From NCBI GenBank assembly GCA_037013495.1, contig CM072801.1, forward strand, positions 89,327,816-89,391,815: a stretch of 64,000 nucleotides of DNA, read 5' to 3'. The position numbers and the translations under genes are program-made. This stretch comes from Hippophae tibetana. Lineage: Eukaryota; Streptophyta; Magnoliopsida; Rosales; Elaeagnaceae. Below, piece after piece: positions 42,322 through 56,175 of this stretch (the first letter of the stretch is position 1; every line of letters starts with the position of its first letter). Below the pieces are notes generated by a model. The model did no database searches. It had not been told where the DNA came from and saw only the letters and a list, made by a program, of their open reading frames with translations.

Positions 42322-44044
42322 TGATAAATGCTTAAAAAGCATTAATAGTCGATGATTTTTATTGAGCTTAAATTTAATAAATAGGTTTGATTATAGCATT
42401 TTTATGTGATAATTTATGTAAATCTATTTGTTCAGAGTCATAGTATTTTCTATTGTATTTCATGTGTTTTTAGCTTCAAAATGTATAAATTAATCAACAT
42501 ATGAAGAAAAACATTTGAAGCACTTAAATTATAACCTGGAAGCTTTAAATAATAAGGCATTGTGTCTTACATGAAGAGCCAATTAGTTTCTAAGGTGTAT
42601 AAGGTAATTTTCTTGACAAACAGAGCATGTCGCTGCATAGAAATAAGTGGGCTATGGCACACTCCTTTCAGTATAGATTTTTGCATGCAAAACATTGTTT
42701 GTCGTGGCATGGAATAAGTGGACCGTGGTGGGACCCTCTCTATTTTAAAATGGAAGAGCTTAACGTAATGTGCGTTGTGGCGGTGAATAACTTATGCTAC
42801 AACATGCCTCTATTAAAATTGATCTAAAGCCCTTGCACTAGCCTTTTCCTATAAATGTACTATTTTGTTCTTTAGGCTAGATATCTAGCTTTCATTTTAC
42901 ATAGAATAGGTAGTTTCCTATAGATTTTGGTTTTTATGTAGAATTTAGATTAGCCGTTCCACCACCTTTTATAGACACAAAAAGAGAATCTCTCAATTGT
43001 GAAGAAGATCTAAGAATTTAAAGAAGCCATTGAAAACTTGTCTAGAAATTTAGACTCATATTAATAAGAAGAGGTATTTTTAATTTTTGTATCTTTTATC
43101 TCTTTCTATATTTTGATGCCTCTTGTAGTTAAATTGAATTATGTTAATTTAGCTATTATTGGCTAAATGTGAAATATGGGATTTTAGTCTTTAATAATTG
43201 GAAGAACAATTCTGTGATTTAAAAGTTTTAGATTTATTTATTATTCACAATCTTCATATCTTTAATAATATATTCATGATGAGTCAAGTCTTGATTTATG
43301 ATTAAAGAAAATATTTTAGAACTAACCATTAGATACATTATCTGTACTTAGTTATGCAAAATGAATAAGAGTCTATTTTAATTTCATTGATTTGTATTAA
43401 ATTAGATGCTTCAAAAATAAATTTAATTATAAATTAATGGGCTATATCTACCTTAGGTTTATTAATTTACTAATTTTAAGTCCGACCAAGAAAATTAGTA
43501 ATTTATTGAAGATTTGATTTATATATATTTCTTTGCTTTACCAATTAATCAATTTCAACCCCGATCAAGGAAGAGTTGATTAATTGAATATCATTAGGAA
43601 CTCACCATGATTACATGGGGTTTATTTAAAAAGAAAATGAATCAATAAATCTACCTTATATTTAAATCACTTAATTTGTTCAATCTATGAAGGGTTATGC
43701 TTGTTAATATCCTATATATATCCATCATCTTAGGTTCGAATTTAGTTTAATTTCTTGTTTCACTTGATTTTATTTATTGCTTTAATTTACTCGTTTTTAT
43801 TACTTGCTTTATTTACATATAATTTAATTTAGAATTTACAACTATTTTCTATAAATTTATAATTTATTAAAGTGTTTAGGAACTATTTTCTCTTAACTAT
43901 ATTAGAAAATAATTATTTTTTTTAAAACCATCTTAATTCCTTGAGAGACGATATTGAGAGTATATTGGTTGCTTTTTACAAGTGATTTCTATGCTTGCGA
44001 GCTTTTTATAGATACAAATCTGACTATTAAGTTTTTGTGCATCA
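42322..44044 (+). repeat. 3' LTR of element C
   Basis: It starts TGATAAATGCTTAAAAAGC, a variant of the family-1 start TGATGAGTGCTCAAAAAGC, and ends TTTTTGTGCATCA. AACCCCGATCAAGG and similar words replace the CCACC palindromes of family 1. The 3' end is set by the CATCA terminus and by analogy with family 1. Its 5' partner is not in the window. Confidence 0.7.
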
Positions 44045-44135
44045 TAAACATGCAAGTAAACATGGAGAATATAATAGCCAGTAAATCACAAATGCATATA
44101 ATTAGAAGAAATAACAACAATTTGATAAGCATATG

Positions 44136-45724
44136 TGATAAGTTTACGAAAGTATAGTTATCAATATACTTTTCTACTTAGTATTTGTTTGTTTTATTCA
44201 GTAAATATTAATATTAAGTTTAAAAATATTAAAATATGAACTTTCTAGATAAAAAGAATGAAAATATATTTTTTGAGAATTTTTTGGCATTTTTATGGAT
44301 ATTTTATGAATTTTTTAATGTAAGAGCAGGACACATGGATGTCATGTAAGCAAGGGGAGCCAATCACAGCACGCCATGTGTATAGCTAACTAATCATCAC
44401 CATATGGATTCCACACAAGCAAAGGATAGCCAATCAAAGCGCATCATGTGTACCAAGTGATATAGGCATTGCCATGTGTCGTCGTGGTATTCATTTTGAG
44501 TTTTGTTGCACAATCAATGAGCATGCCATGTGTCATCACAAGATTTGTCTATTCGTTCCACCAAGGCACCACACAATCCAAATCAATGAATTATAGTACG
44601 CCATGTATCACTAACTCAACAAACATTGACCAAAACTAATTTGTCATGCCACGCATCAAACATTGATTCATCAAGTGTTTCTCTCGTGCCACGTGTTGTG
44701 ATCCATTTGGCCATTACTTTTTCATTTTTCTTTCTTCATCTCAACCTTTGATCTGACACTGAACTGACGGTCCAGATTCCATATGAGCCTAATTTAACCC
44801 CTTAATTGTCCTAAAAATCTTATATTTGAGTTTACAATTTTTTGACAGTTGTTTGAACCAAAAAGAAAGAAAATACAGAAAAAGTTCAAGAGGATGTATA
44901 ATTTTGGTGGAGATTCAAGAGGAGATTGGTATTGTAATTCAAGAGATTGATTTTAGTTATTCTTCTTCTCCTCCTTTCTTTATCAATTTTCATGTTTTTC
45001 TTTATGAAAAATCTGAGCTTTATGAATATAATTATGTCTAGCTAATTTATTAATCTAGGGGTCTTATGAACCCAACTTTTTACATGTGATGATCTCATAT
45101 TTTTACCCCAATTATGATTTCAATTCAATTATATTATTTAATCTTATTTTTATAATATTAATTGTTTAAGCAATAATTGATCTGTAGAGGCAATTAAATA
45201 TATTTAAGAGAATTATTTAATTATTTATCCTGATTAATTAACATGTATAATTTATAGGTAGAGATGTATGATTCTTATATATGTGATCCATAATTGATGA
45301 ACTTAATAAGTAGTATGCAATTTAATTGGCATGAGAGTGTGGTTAGGTTAAATTATTATACGGTGTGTAGTTTACTTAATAGAGAAATGCATGCTAAGTT
45401 AGATCCAATTGATCATGTAATTAGTTGTTAATTATATTTGAGAAATTTTAGTGATTTACATACTTAGAAAATTGGAGGATTAGATATTCTAGAAATTTTC
45501 GCATGTTTCTTAGCTGCTAATTTTGAGTTACATAATTATTGTTATTTATTTTAATTCTTTTAATATTGCTTTCTCAAAACCCAAAAAAAATTGACCTTTA
45601 CTTTTTAGTTATAAAATTAGTTTCTATTAACATAATCTACATGGGAACGATTTTTTCTTATTATTAAATTACTTGTTTGCAATATGTAAACTTGTATACC
45701 CATACATAAAATTCGTGTTGATCA
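44136..45724 (+). repeat. 5' LTR of element D
   Basis: About 1.59 kb, from TGATAAGTTTACG to GTTGATCA, followed by the PBS. It matches the 3' LTR along its length (TATGAACTTTCTAG, GATTCAAGAGGAGATTGG / GATTCAAGAGAAGATTGG, TAATTGATGAACTT). The exact start is set by comparison and the target repeat. It contains an array of CCATGTGT / CCACGTGT words (44340-44700). Confidence 0.8.
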
Positions 45725-45730
45725 AGTTTT

Positions 45731-45748
45731 TGGTGCCATTTTCGGGGA
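45731..45748 (+). other. primer-binding site of element D
   Basis: TGGTGCCATTTTCGGGGA, a decayed complement of the tRNA-Asp 3' end (expected TGGCGCCGTTGCCGGGGA), six bases after the LTR. Confidence 0.8.
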
Positions 45749-45884
45749 TTATGAACATTAGAAATTAATTTTTATTTTATTTTATTTCAATTATTTATCT
45801 TTATTTATTTTCATAATTTTAATTTATTTATTTTTTCATTTTGACATCTCTTTTAGTGTTAATAGAATCATATTTGGCTCTATA

Positions 45885-47300
45885 GCATGAGTAGAGCCCA
45901 TAAGGAAGAAATTTTGTCTTAAGATCCCGAAATTGAGTATACTTTGAGATCAATAGGAAAACAAGAAGTTGTCACACAATTGAAAGAAATGGCTAATTTA
46001 TTCGAAATAAACAATAATGAGCTAAATTTGAACATCCAGATAACTTTAATGGATGATAGGGATAGAGCTAGGAATGAATATGCATTACTTATATGGGAAG
46101 GGCTAAATCTAAGTATTATAATGTCAAACATTCAAGCTAATCAGTTTGAGCTAAAGCTAATGATATTTCAAATGCTCAAACAGTTGAACAATTATGTGGA
46201 TTACCAACAAAGGATCCTCATTTACATCTCAGAGTATTTATTGAAGTTTGAGATTCATTCAAATTTAATGGCGTGACTGAGAAGGCATTTAGGCTTATAA
46301 TGTTCCCTTACTTTTTGTGAGACCTTGCTTGAGCTTGGCTAAGCTCTTTGCCACCTGATTTCATTACAACTTGGAATGATTTGATGGAGAAATTCTTGAT
46401 GAAATACCTTCTAACAAGAATTCCAAGCTTAGAAATGATATTAGCTCATACCAACAAATTGAAGAGGAATCTTTATATGAAGCATGAAAAAGATTCAAAG
46501 AATTGCTAAGGACTTGTCCTCTCACCATGGTATCCCTCATCAAATCCAAATGGAGACTTTCAATAATGGTCTCAATGCTCAAACAAGAACCATCGTTGAT
46601 GCATCCATTAATGGAGCTTTGCTAGCCCAATCTTACAATTAAGCTTATGATTTACTTAAGAAAATAACTAACAATAAATATCAATAGCCAATGGATAGAT
46701 TGGAAATCATAAGAAGACTAACCTGAGTGTATGGGGAAAATGATATCATGGCACTTACAACTCAATTGTCATTTTTGATAAATATTTTGAAGGCTCAAAA
46801 CTCGCTAGCATGTATAAATTAGGTCCAAGATTTAGAAGTTTCCTATGTCTTTTGTAAGGGAGCTCATTTGTTTGATAATTGTCCAAATGATATTGAATCA
46901 ACATGCTATATGGGTAATATGAACCAAAAATAATAATTCATACTCAAACATATATCACCCAGGTTGAAGAAAACATCCAAATTTATCTTGGAGTAATAAC
47001 ATCAGTCAAGTGGTAATCAATTCAACCGTCAATCATTTCCACCACCTAATTTTCAACAATCATAAGCCCAAGAGAAAAAGGCATCTACTAAGGATAATAC
47101 AAATGTTTTAATAGGGATGATGAAAGACTTCATCTAGTTAGTAAATAAAAAAGTAAGCACTCAAGAGGCTTCAATTCAAAATTTAGAGACCCAAATGGGT
47201 CAACTTAATCATGTCATAAATCAAAGGCTTTAGGTAACCCTCCAAGTGACAAAATTATAAACCCAAGAAGGAGTGCTGCAATGCCATAACCTTGAGGAAT
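45885..47300 (+). pseudogene. Athila-like gag of element D
   Basis: In several frames: ANQFELKLMIFQMLKQL, GIPHQIQMETFNNGLNAQTR, TIVDASINGALLAQSYN, ITNNKYQ, and a degraded zinc knuckle VSYVFCKGAHLFDNCPNDIE (about 46840). The blocks FELK--MFQML, METFYNGLN, VDA--GALL-KSYNEAY and CVYCG--H-FDNCP are Athila gag hallmarks. Frameshifts near 46260 and 46640 and many stops. Confidence 0.8.
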
Positions 47301-47700
47301 GGTAAAACTCTAAAGGAGATATATAAGACTTAAAAGGATGAGGAGAAACATGTGACTTAAAAGGACAAGGAGGAATATAAAGCTAAAAAGGATAAGGAGG
47401 AACAAGTGCATTTATAAAGCATTGTAAAGGAAATAATTGAGCCAAAAAAGAGCAACCTCTACAAATCCACTATTCATTTCCCTCAAATATTGCAAGAGCA
47501 AAAGTTAGATATGTAGTTTTTAAATTTTCTAGATGTCTTCAAGAAGCTACACATAAATATACCATTTGTAGATAGACTTAAACAAATTCCTTCTTATGCC
47601 AAATTTCTGAAAGACATCCTATCTATGAAAAAAAAGGCTTGGAGATAATGAAACAATAACCTTGACTAAAAGTTGTAGTGCCATCCTTAATAGAAAACTA

Positions 47701-48510
47701 CCCTAAAAATTGAAAGATCGTAGTAGCTTTGACATTCCTTGCATAATTGGAAACATAATCTTTGAAAAAGCACTATGTGACTTAGGTTCAAGCATTAACC
47801 ATATGCCATTATCGATCATCAAGAGATTAGGGGTTGGTAAAATAAAACCCATTTCAGTAACATTACAAATGGAAAATAGATCAATTAATTGACTCCGAGG
47901 TGTGGTAGAAGATGTGCTAGTAAAATAGACAAGTTCATCATTCCTATGGATTCATTGTACTAGACATGAAAAAGGACCGTAACATTCCTATCATACTTAG
48001 TCATCCATTCTTAACAACCGGAAGAGCACTCATTGATGTACAAAAATGTGAGCTTAAAATGAGAGTGCAAGATGAACAAGTAACATTAAAGTTTTCGAAG
48101 CATCTGAATATCCTGATATTGATAATGTTGATGAATGCTTTAGGATAAATGTCACTGATCATGATGATAACTTAAAAAATATGTTGAGTCACCCACATAT
48201 AAGATCATTACATATGAATTATGAACAATGAAGTAAACTTACTAAGAAACAACTTAATCTATTTTAATTTTTAAGTTATGGAATAAATGATTGATATTGT
48301 TGATTGCATGAACTATTTAGAGGCCAAACCTCTGATGTGTATACCAAATGTGATTGTAAAGAATTTTGAGATAGGATATAAGCTCAAAGTATCTATTGAA
48401 TGGCCACCAATGTTAGACCTCACACATTTACCTTGTCATCTCCAATCAAGTGAGCAAATAGAAGAGTCCAATAGAGAGGTAAAAAGGATTTTAAAATACA
48501 TAAATTAGAT
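47701..48510 (+). pseudogene. Athila-like protease and pre-RT region of element D
   Basis: FDIPCIIGNIIFEKALCDLG and SSINHMPLSIIKRLG contain the aspartic protease site as CDLGSS (usually CDLGAS), at about 47775-47790. Then [28 protein letters not shown] and FRINVTDHD, followed by the linker EMIDIVDCMNYLEAKPL. The RT that should follow is absent. Confidence 0.85.
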
Positions 48511-48579
48511 TAGCTATGGTGGAGTGCCTAAGAATGTTAAAAAGTACAAAAAGTAAACAAAAATATGGCATGAAAGAGA

Positions 48580-48785
48580 ATTAAACACCTTGTTTTTAAA
48601 CCAAGACATGAAGTATTATTGAACAATTCAAGATTCAAACTATTTTCGAAAAAACTCAATAGTAAATGGATACAAAGGGATGTACCTTAGAAGTTGATAT
48701 AACCGTCTAGTTAAGGACGTTAAATGTGACACTGGTTGGAAGGTAACTCAACGTTTATTTTACTTATATTTTATTATTTTTGTTT
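48580..48785 (+). pseudogene. integrase C-terminal scrap of element D
   Basis: The reading FKPRHEVLLNNSRFKLFSKK and LNSKWIQRDV matches the FKPGDLVLL-NSRLKLFPGKL-SRW block at the end of Athila integrase (same block at about 40750 in element C). It lies less than 100 bp from pre-RT sequence, so about 3 kb of pol was deleted. Confidence 0.7.
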
Positions 48786-50039
48786 TGTAGATGAATAAAT
48801 GTGGAGAGTAATGGTGTAATAAGATTGAGTAGTTTCAATAATAGATGTGATATGCCTAGACTAAGAAAGTTTTCATTCCTTTTATTTTTCATATTTATAT
48901 GTGTATATTGGGAATAACATGCAATTAAGTTCGAGGAAGGGAGCATTATGCTCTCTTTTAGTATTCAATATGTATTTTTTAATTTTTAAGAAAATATTTT
49001 TAGTATGAGTTTAATAACGATTTGGGTATAAATTAATAAATACATGAAAACCAAATGCATGCATGCTTGATATGAAACGTATGAACCCAATGTTAAAAAT
49101 TGGTCATGACTAGGGTAATGAATGTAACATACTCGTTAAGATACTTACATTAATCATGTGATATGCTTGCTAGTTTTGATTAGATTGATTCAAATTTTTA
49201 TGCATATATTCCTCATTAATTTTGGTGTTCTTATTGAGAGAAATTTGTGGGGAGTTATATGAGTTGATGAAATCTACCATATTTTAGAAAGAGAAATGAT
49301 TTATGTCTTATTTGGATCGACTAAGCCTTTTAAGCTAAACATTACTAATAACTTTAGTTACTTATTTGAGCCCAATTAAGAACCTTTCATATCTGTAAGC
49401 CATATTTTATGCCTAACTAATAAGTATTACCTTTACCGTTGCACCTTTAGCTTGTATCAAAAGTAAAAAAAATGTAATTATGTATTATGCTATAGAATAA
49501 GGTGAAATGTAATACACCCTATAAAAAAACTCACAACACAATTATCCCTCTAAAGAAAATTAAGTTTAGGAATATTATGAAGTTATAAAAAAATGGATGT
49601 ATCCTAAAAGAATATGAAAAGTATGATAAGATAAGATGCACTAAAATGTCAAGTAAAAGCTCAATTGTAGTTAAAAAATGCACAAAGAATAAAAGGAAAA
49701 TTAAGGTGTGGAAATAGTCTAAATGTCTTCGTTTATCGACCCCACCTAAGCCTTACATTATAAACATATAAAACCCTTATTGATCTTTAACTAAGTACAT
49801 ATTTATATTAGTAGAGAGGGATGTGAAAAATAGACTTATTAGACTTGCTCTAAGATTGAATTGATTAGCATGCTCATATAGGTTAATTTCATGAGAGCAT
49901 TGGATGAATTCATGATCAATACATACACACAAATCAATTCATAAAAAACCTTATAGATTCTTGTATTGATGGAACGTTAACTGATAGATATGTGAACCTC
50001 TTTGTATTAGAATTATACGACTATTGAGGGGGATATTTT

Positions 50040-50070
<31 letters not shown>

Positions 50071-50144
50071 GAATATACTACATGTCATTTTATCTAGTTA
50101 GACTTGGATTTACTTGAGAGAAAGTAAAGAGTTACGTTTGGGGA
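48786..50144 (+). other. 3' noncoding region of element D
   Basis: No gene seen. A TA run occupies 50044-50070, and TTTGGGGA just before 50145 is the likely polypurine end. Confidence 0.5.
50044..50070. repeat. TA microsatellite
   Basis: Uninterrupted TA dinucleotides in the 3' noncoding region of element D. Confidence 0.9.
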
Positions 50145-51743
50145 TGTAACAACTCTATGAAAGTAGAGTCATTAGTGTACTTTTCTACGTAATATTTGTT
50201 TGTTTTATTCAATAGGTAGCACTTTTAGGTTAAAAATATTAAAATATGAACTTTCTAGTGAAAAAGGGATGAAAATATATTTTTTGAAAGTTTTCTGAAA
50301 TTTTTATGGACTTTTTATGAATTTTTTAATGTAAACTAATCAAAATAAGACAAGTAGATACCATGTAAAAAAGGGGAGCCAATCAAAGTGTATATTATGT
50401 ATAACTGACCAATCATTGCCACGTGGATTCCATGCAAGAAAAGGAGAGCCAATGTGAGCTTGCTACATGTACCAGCTGACGCAGGTGTTGCCACGTGTCA
50501 AAACGGTGTTCATTCTGAGTTCTGCAGCATAGTTATCAAGCATGTCATGCATCATCACGGGATTCATCTGTTCATTCCACCAAGTCACCACGCAATACAA
50601 ATTAATGAATTATATCACGCCATATGTCGTTAACTCAGCAAGCATTGACCAAAACAAGTCTACCGAGCCACGTGTTGCATACTAATTTTTCTAGTGTTTC
50701 TCTCGTGCCACATGCATTAACCTCATTAGCCAACACTATTTAATTTTTCCTTTTGCATATCAACCTTTGATCTAAAGTTGATATAATAGTTTTGATTCCA
50801 CTTAAGCCTAATTTAACCCCCTAATTTCCCCAAAAACCCTATAGTCAAATTTATAATTTTTTATCAATTTTTGGAGCAAAGAAGAGAGAAAATATAGAAA
50901 AAGTTCAAGAGAAGATAAAATTTTGGTGGAGATTCAAGAGAAGATTGGTGTTACAATTCAAGAGATTGATTGTATTTATTCTTCTTCACCTTTCTTTATC
51001 AATTTTTATGTCTTTCTTTATGAAAAAAATTGAGCTTTATGAATACAATTATATTTAGCTAATTTATTAATCTATGAGTCTTATAAACCCATTTTTCTAC
51101 ATGTGATGATCTAATATTTTTGCCCCAATTATGATTTCAATTCAATTATATTATTTAATCTTATTTTTATACTATTAATTATTTGGCCAATAATTGATGT
51201 ATTGAGGCAATTACATAGATTTGAGAGAATTATTTAATTATTTATCTTGATTAAATAACATGCATAGTTTCTAGGTAGAGATATATTATTTTTATATATG
51301 TGATCCATAATTGATGAACTTTAAGTAGTATGTAATTTAATTAAAATGAGAGCGTAATTAGGTTAATTATTATATGGTGTGTAGTTTACTTGAGAGAAGA
51401 ATACATGCTAGGTTAGATTCAATTGATCATGTGATTGATTGGTAATTATATTGGGAGATTTTAGTGATTCATATGCTTAGAAAATTGAGGGATTAAGTAT
51501 TTCTAGATATTTTCTCATATATATTCTTAGGTGTTGATTTTGATTTAATTAATTACTTCTATTTATTTTTAATTCTTCTAATTTTGCTTTCTCAAAACAC
51601 AAAAGAAATTGATTTTTAATTTTTAATTTTTAATTTAGTTTCTAATAACATAATCTCCATGAGAATGATATTTTCTTGTCATTATATTACTTGTGTGTGA
51701 TATGTATACTTACGTATCCATTGTACACAATTTGTATCGATCA
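50145..51743 (+). repeat. 3' LTR of element D
   Basis: About 1.60 kb, from TGTAACAACTCTATG to CGATCA. It keeps intact CACGTG boxes (about 50419, 50493 and 50671) where the 5' LTR has CATATG or CATGTG. Confidence 0.8.
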
Positions 51744-54700
51744 ACATGAAGATAAATAGAAAATTAATTAAGAAAAGATTTCCAACAAAAATTAGCACCT
51801 CCTATGTGTGAACATATTTGTTAATTACTCTAATTGTACAAACAACACATGCACACATACATAATACAAGAATATAACATAGTAAACCCATAGAGGATCC
51901 AACATCTATGAAGTAACATTCACGTATTACTTAAGGCAACCACTCGATATCAAGAAATTCACTAATTAGTAAATTAATAGTTCACAACTTAAAAAAATAT
52001 ACACATATATCTCCTCAGATGGAGCAACATGTTAAATTGTGTGTAAACTGCCTCCAATGTTGTCTCAACAACAATTGCGATCCAAATGAATCTAACTCTC
52101 CTTTAGAGCTCCACCACCACGTAATATCAACAACGGTTCAATTTAGTGAACAACCTAGGGTTATGAAAAAATTTATGCATATTTACCTAGATACAACTAC
52201 ATTTTGGTGTTTATTAAATTTTAATTAAACCAACCCAAAAATAAATTTTCAGAAAATCACTTAATGTATTACCAATACAAAGCAATACTCAATGTATCAC
52301 TAATATGGAACTAGAAACCAATTTTTATAAAACCTAAAATTTCAAAATGTAATAGTTTTTCCAAGTTATTTAATTCATTCTAAACACTAAAACTGAGGGT
52401 TATTTATAAAAATATTTTTAGGTTCTACAGAGCTCATTGTCACCCTATCAAACCCTTTAGTGAGCTCTTGCTAATCACTTTGGCAAGAGTAATAGCCACC
52501 ATTCGTGTGGGTAATGGCCACAATTGATTGATAACCACCTCGTCGAACTCTTTTCTACAATTAGGCTAGGACCTCGATGAACACATAAAGCTAGTTGTTT
52601 TTTGTTTGAAAAATGTTGAATAAGTTTCCCAGAAATGCTAGCAAAGAAGCATGTCAACTACATACTCCAACCCTCCAAGTGGTGTGTGAATCATGCAAAT
52701 ATACAAAATGTGATCTATATGAGTGTATAAAATACTAATTTTTCAATAATCAACCTTACATAAAGGATGACAAATACATTAAGTAAAAATATAGAATCCG
52801 TATTTTGCACATGGAAATGCCAACACTAAAGCAACATGCTTACACATTGATCTACACACATCAAAATGCACTAGCTCTAGAGGTGTTGTGGAACGGTTTC
52901 TATTTGCAATGAAGGGGATTTTGGTCATTTTATCTTCTAGACATGACTCACTAATTGGGAGAGTGCAACATTTAACTCTTTTAAAGAATCATCATTTACT
53001 AGTCCTTATATCCGATGAAGGCGTATATAGCCTACTTGTAAAATGTCATAAATATGTATTGTCATTAGGAGAAATCTTTTGTTTTATAAATTTCGGTTGT
53101 TCAACCCAGAATAATTCATTATATAGCAATAAGTTATGTCAGTTTTAGCAAATATAAATTTTCCAAAATGCTAAAGAAATTTTATTCCATTTCTTATAAT
53201 AGTCACATTATATTTGTGAAACAAAACTTTAAATGATCATTCATAAAGTCTAAATATAGAAATCAAATTTCTAGTAAAAGTAAGAATATAATAAACAATG
53301 TTCCATTGTATTTATTATGCTCCAAGTGAAATCTAACTACTCCTACTACTTTAACAGAAGCAACACCTCCATTTTCCCACTCTCACAATGAAGTGTTAAA
53401 TCTCTTAGTTCAATTATTAAAGTAATCAACTCTAGAGAAGAACAACTATAATTAGTCACACTAGAGCCAAGTATTTAAGGTGGCATCATTTTCCATCAAA
53501 GAACTTCAAGGATAAATAAATCTTATTTACTTTCATGTATCTTTTTCATGCCATCCCTAATTTTGTTGCAATGGAAACTATTTTCATTTGCATATTTCTT
53601 CCCTTTACCTTTCATGTTCTTAACTTTATCTCCTCCTTATTGAGAAAACCATGTTTTCTCTTTTCTATTTAATTCACAATAATCCTTATGGGACCTAGTT
53701 GTGATGGGCTAGTCATACTTCTTAATACAAAGTGTTGAGATTGTAATTGTGAGGTTTATTTATTCTTTTGCATGGGATCTATCTTCCATGTTAACTATCA
53801 GATAGCTACAACCTATGTCATGGGATCTAATCCAATGATCCTAAGTATTATGTATGTATCAAGTAGTATTTTTTGGAATTTACAACTAGCAAGTAGTTAG
53901 GAGCAATTTTATTGCATCTAATCTAATGACCATATGCTTTTCATACACAATGAATAGCCTTTTCAGGGAGATTTTAAGGACATTCCTCCATAAGGTATTA
54001 TAAAAATTTGGGGAGATTTTTTACAATTATTGATGCTCAATTTCTCATCTTTGAGTAGGGTCATATCAGAGTTAGTTATATTTGTTGAAACAATAAACAA
54101 TCAATTTAATCATTTGCACACACAATATATCATTCATTTATGGCATAGTAAAATTAGATTAACACTTGTGACTTAAATTGCATGTTAAGCTTATGTGCAT
54201 GGATATACAATACCTTTAGGATTACACTATACTAACTGTTGGTAAACGTTTGCACCATATGTTGTTGGGGATCTGGGGGAGAGCCAAATTTAAATTGGAT
54301 CAAAGTTGTTGTGGAGACAACAAACAAGGGTAACATAGGACAATTAAGTCAGGTATCCCAATTAATAAAGGTATTTACTTTTATACTATTTTTGAGTTGT
54401 ATATGTTTATTATTCATTAATTAATTGTTGTTGCTAAGTGGTTGCCATTAGCAACCTGATGATATTATCATATAGATAAGATTTTATGTGATTTTATCTC
54501 ATTTGATCATTATGTTCATATGCTCTGCTATTTTGTTAGTATAATCATATTTGATTTGAATATGATTGCACATAAAAGATCTAATTCTGATTGGAAAATA
54601 TTCCTTCTTGTCTATTGCATGTTTTCCCCTTTGTTATACCATACGTCACGTATCTTTCTTATTCCATATACCCCTCTTATTGCCTATCTCATTCTACCAT
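51744..54700. other. nothing recognised
   Basis: AT-rich sequence with only short ORFs (such as 52019-52228 and 52888-53148) that match no family I know. It may be old LTR or Copia-related noncoding repeat, but I see no PBS, PPT or coding motif. Confidence 0.4.
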
Positions 54701-55909
54701 GCATGTTATAGAATAAATTGGTAGTAGTTAGTTTATTTTTGTTTGTAGTTACACTATTGGTTGTGTACTTGTTGTTTTTTTTATTTATGCTACCTACGAG
54801 TTTAGGAGTGAGTCCCAGTGAGTTTGTATCTTCTTTCTCTAGTTTCTTATCAGGTCTTGGACTATCTCAATAATCAATTAGTTATCTCATTGAAACACAA
54901 CATCATTTTATCGTTGTTATGAAGTGGACTTATAGACCGATGGAACTTTAGTTTAAGCTGAATAAGACTTGACATTTAATAAACTCCTATATTAAATTTT
55001 CAATCTCGTAAATCCCATAGTTACTCCACTATAAAATTATAACTAAACTCTTGAAAGATACATTTGTTATTTACTTAATTCCCAAATATCGAGTAATCCA
55101 ATGATATAACCATGACTTGCAGATTTATCATACATAACTACTCTGTAATTAAATATAGGTGAATATTTATGTTTACTTAGTAATAACCTACTATCTTTGA
55201 GTACCCATGATTCATGTTGAACAACTATATATTATCATATCATGTGATTGCATGCGGTTAAACAAATACCCTAACATCTAAACAAGGGAACTATTATCTA
55301 TCATTTAAGAATAGACATATTAGATTCCTAATCTGTGAGATAATCTCTTGGCCAGTTGTAATGAGTCCAAGATACAAAACATATTAGCTTGCAAGTACGA
55401 GCATCATATAGTAAGTTAGATATCAAAGCGTTACATAGAAGGGAGTTAGTTATAACACTCAAGATTAAGATCATTCTACATATGGTTATTTATTGATATA
55501 TAGAAACTCTTATCGGTTAAACATATCTTTATAGCATTTCAACACACATATGATTTAGTCTTGCACAATCTACTATTGTACAAAGTACGCCTAATTAGAC
55601 ATCTCAATATCAGTGTCTTCAGATCAAGACTACTCCATTCTAAATGAATATGGGTCATACTAGTGATGCAATATAAAGATTCAAACTTAGATAAATTGTT
55701 CATCACAAACATTTAGATTATTTCACTTAAACTCAATCCTCTTGAGTATACTCTTATATGTTGAGTTTTAACAGACACAAAATTTTATATTTTTATTTAA
55801 TGAAATAAACCATAAAACAAATTATTAAATAAATATTTTATTTATTATAATTTAAGTCAATTAAATACAAAACATATTTGAATTTTTGGACTCTAATCCT
55901 AATAATTTT
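54700..55909 (-). repeat. likely 3' LTR of Copia element F, minus strand
   Basis: On the minus strand it starts right after the end of RNase H and a purine-rich CTAGTAGAAAAT at TATTAGGATTAGAGTCC, the usual Copia border (normally TGTTAGGAT...). Its far end could not be placed; 54700 is a guess. Confidence 0.4.
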
Positions 55910-56175
55910 CTACTAGACCTTAAAGAAAATGAGACATATCCCTTAATCTCATCCCTTCTAAACGACATTCAAAGCTCTTGGTAGGAAAAGTTTTTGTAAA
56001 TGGGTCAGCAACGTTTTTCGTCGATGTTATCTTCGTGACTACAATATGCATCTCCTCGATGCATGATTTCTTGGATTAAATGATACGCGTGTTCTATACG
56101 TTTTCCCATCTTGTGGCTTCTAGGTTCTTTTGAACTAACCACTACTCTACTCTTCTAACAATAAAATGTGAGTGA

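Larger units (their letters stand above)
34303..44044 (+). mobile_element. element C: Athila-like pol and 3' LTR, with two solo LTRs inside
   Basis: Protease (34303-34573), spacer (36105-36402), RT (38298-39060), RNase H (39150-39640), integrase (39690-40975), 3' noncoding region and 3' LTR (42322-44044). Solo LTRs at 34574-36104 and 36403-38297 interrupt it. Gag and the 5' LTR are missing because element B abuts the protease. It is the only Gypsy pol in the window covering all domains, but all frames are broken. Confidence 0.8.
44136..51743 (+). mobile_element. element D: Athila-like deletion derivative with both LTRs
   Basis: LTRs 44136-45724 and 50145-51743, a tRNA-Asp-type PBS, gag (45885-47300), protease (47710-48150) and a scrap of integrase C-terminus (about 48590-48690). 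RT, RNase H and most of integrase are missing. Flanks ATATG (44131) and ACATG (51744) are a likely target repeat with one transition. All frames are broken. Confidence 0.85.

Noticed and set aside
50044-50070. Possible origin or regulatory AT-rich element
   Set aside because: It is a plain TA microsatellite, like those at 14088 and 41368.
52019-52228. Cysteine-containing 69-residue ORF (CVNCLQCCLNNNC)
   Set aside because: No family recognised, no partner exon or signal sequence; chance ORF in AT-rich DNA is more likely.
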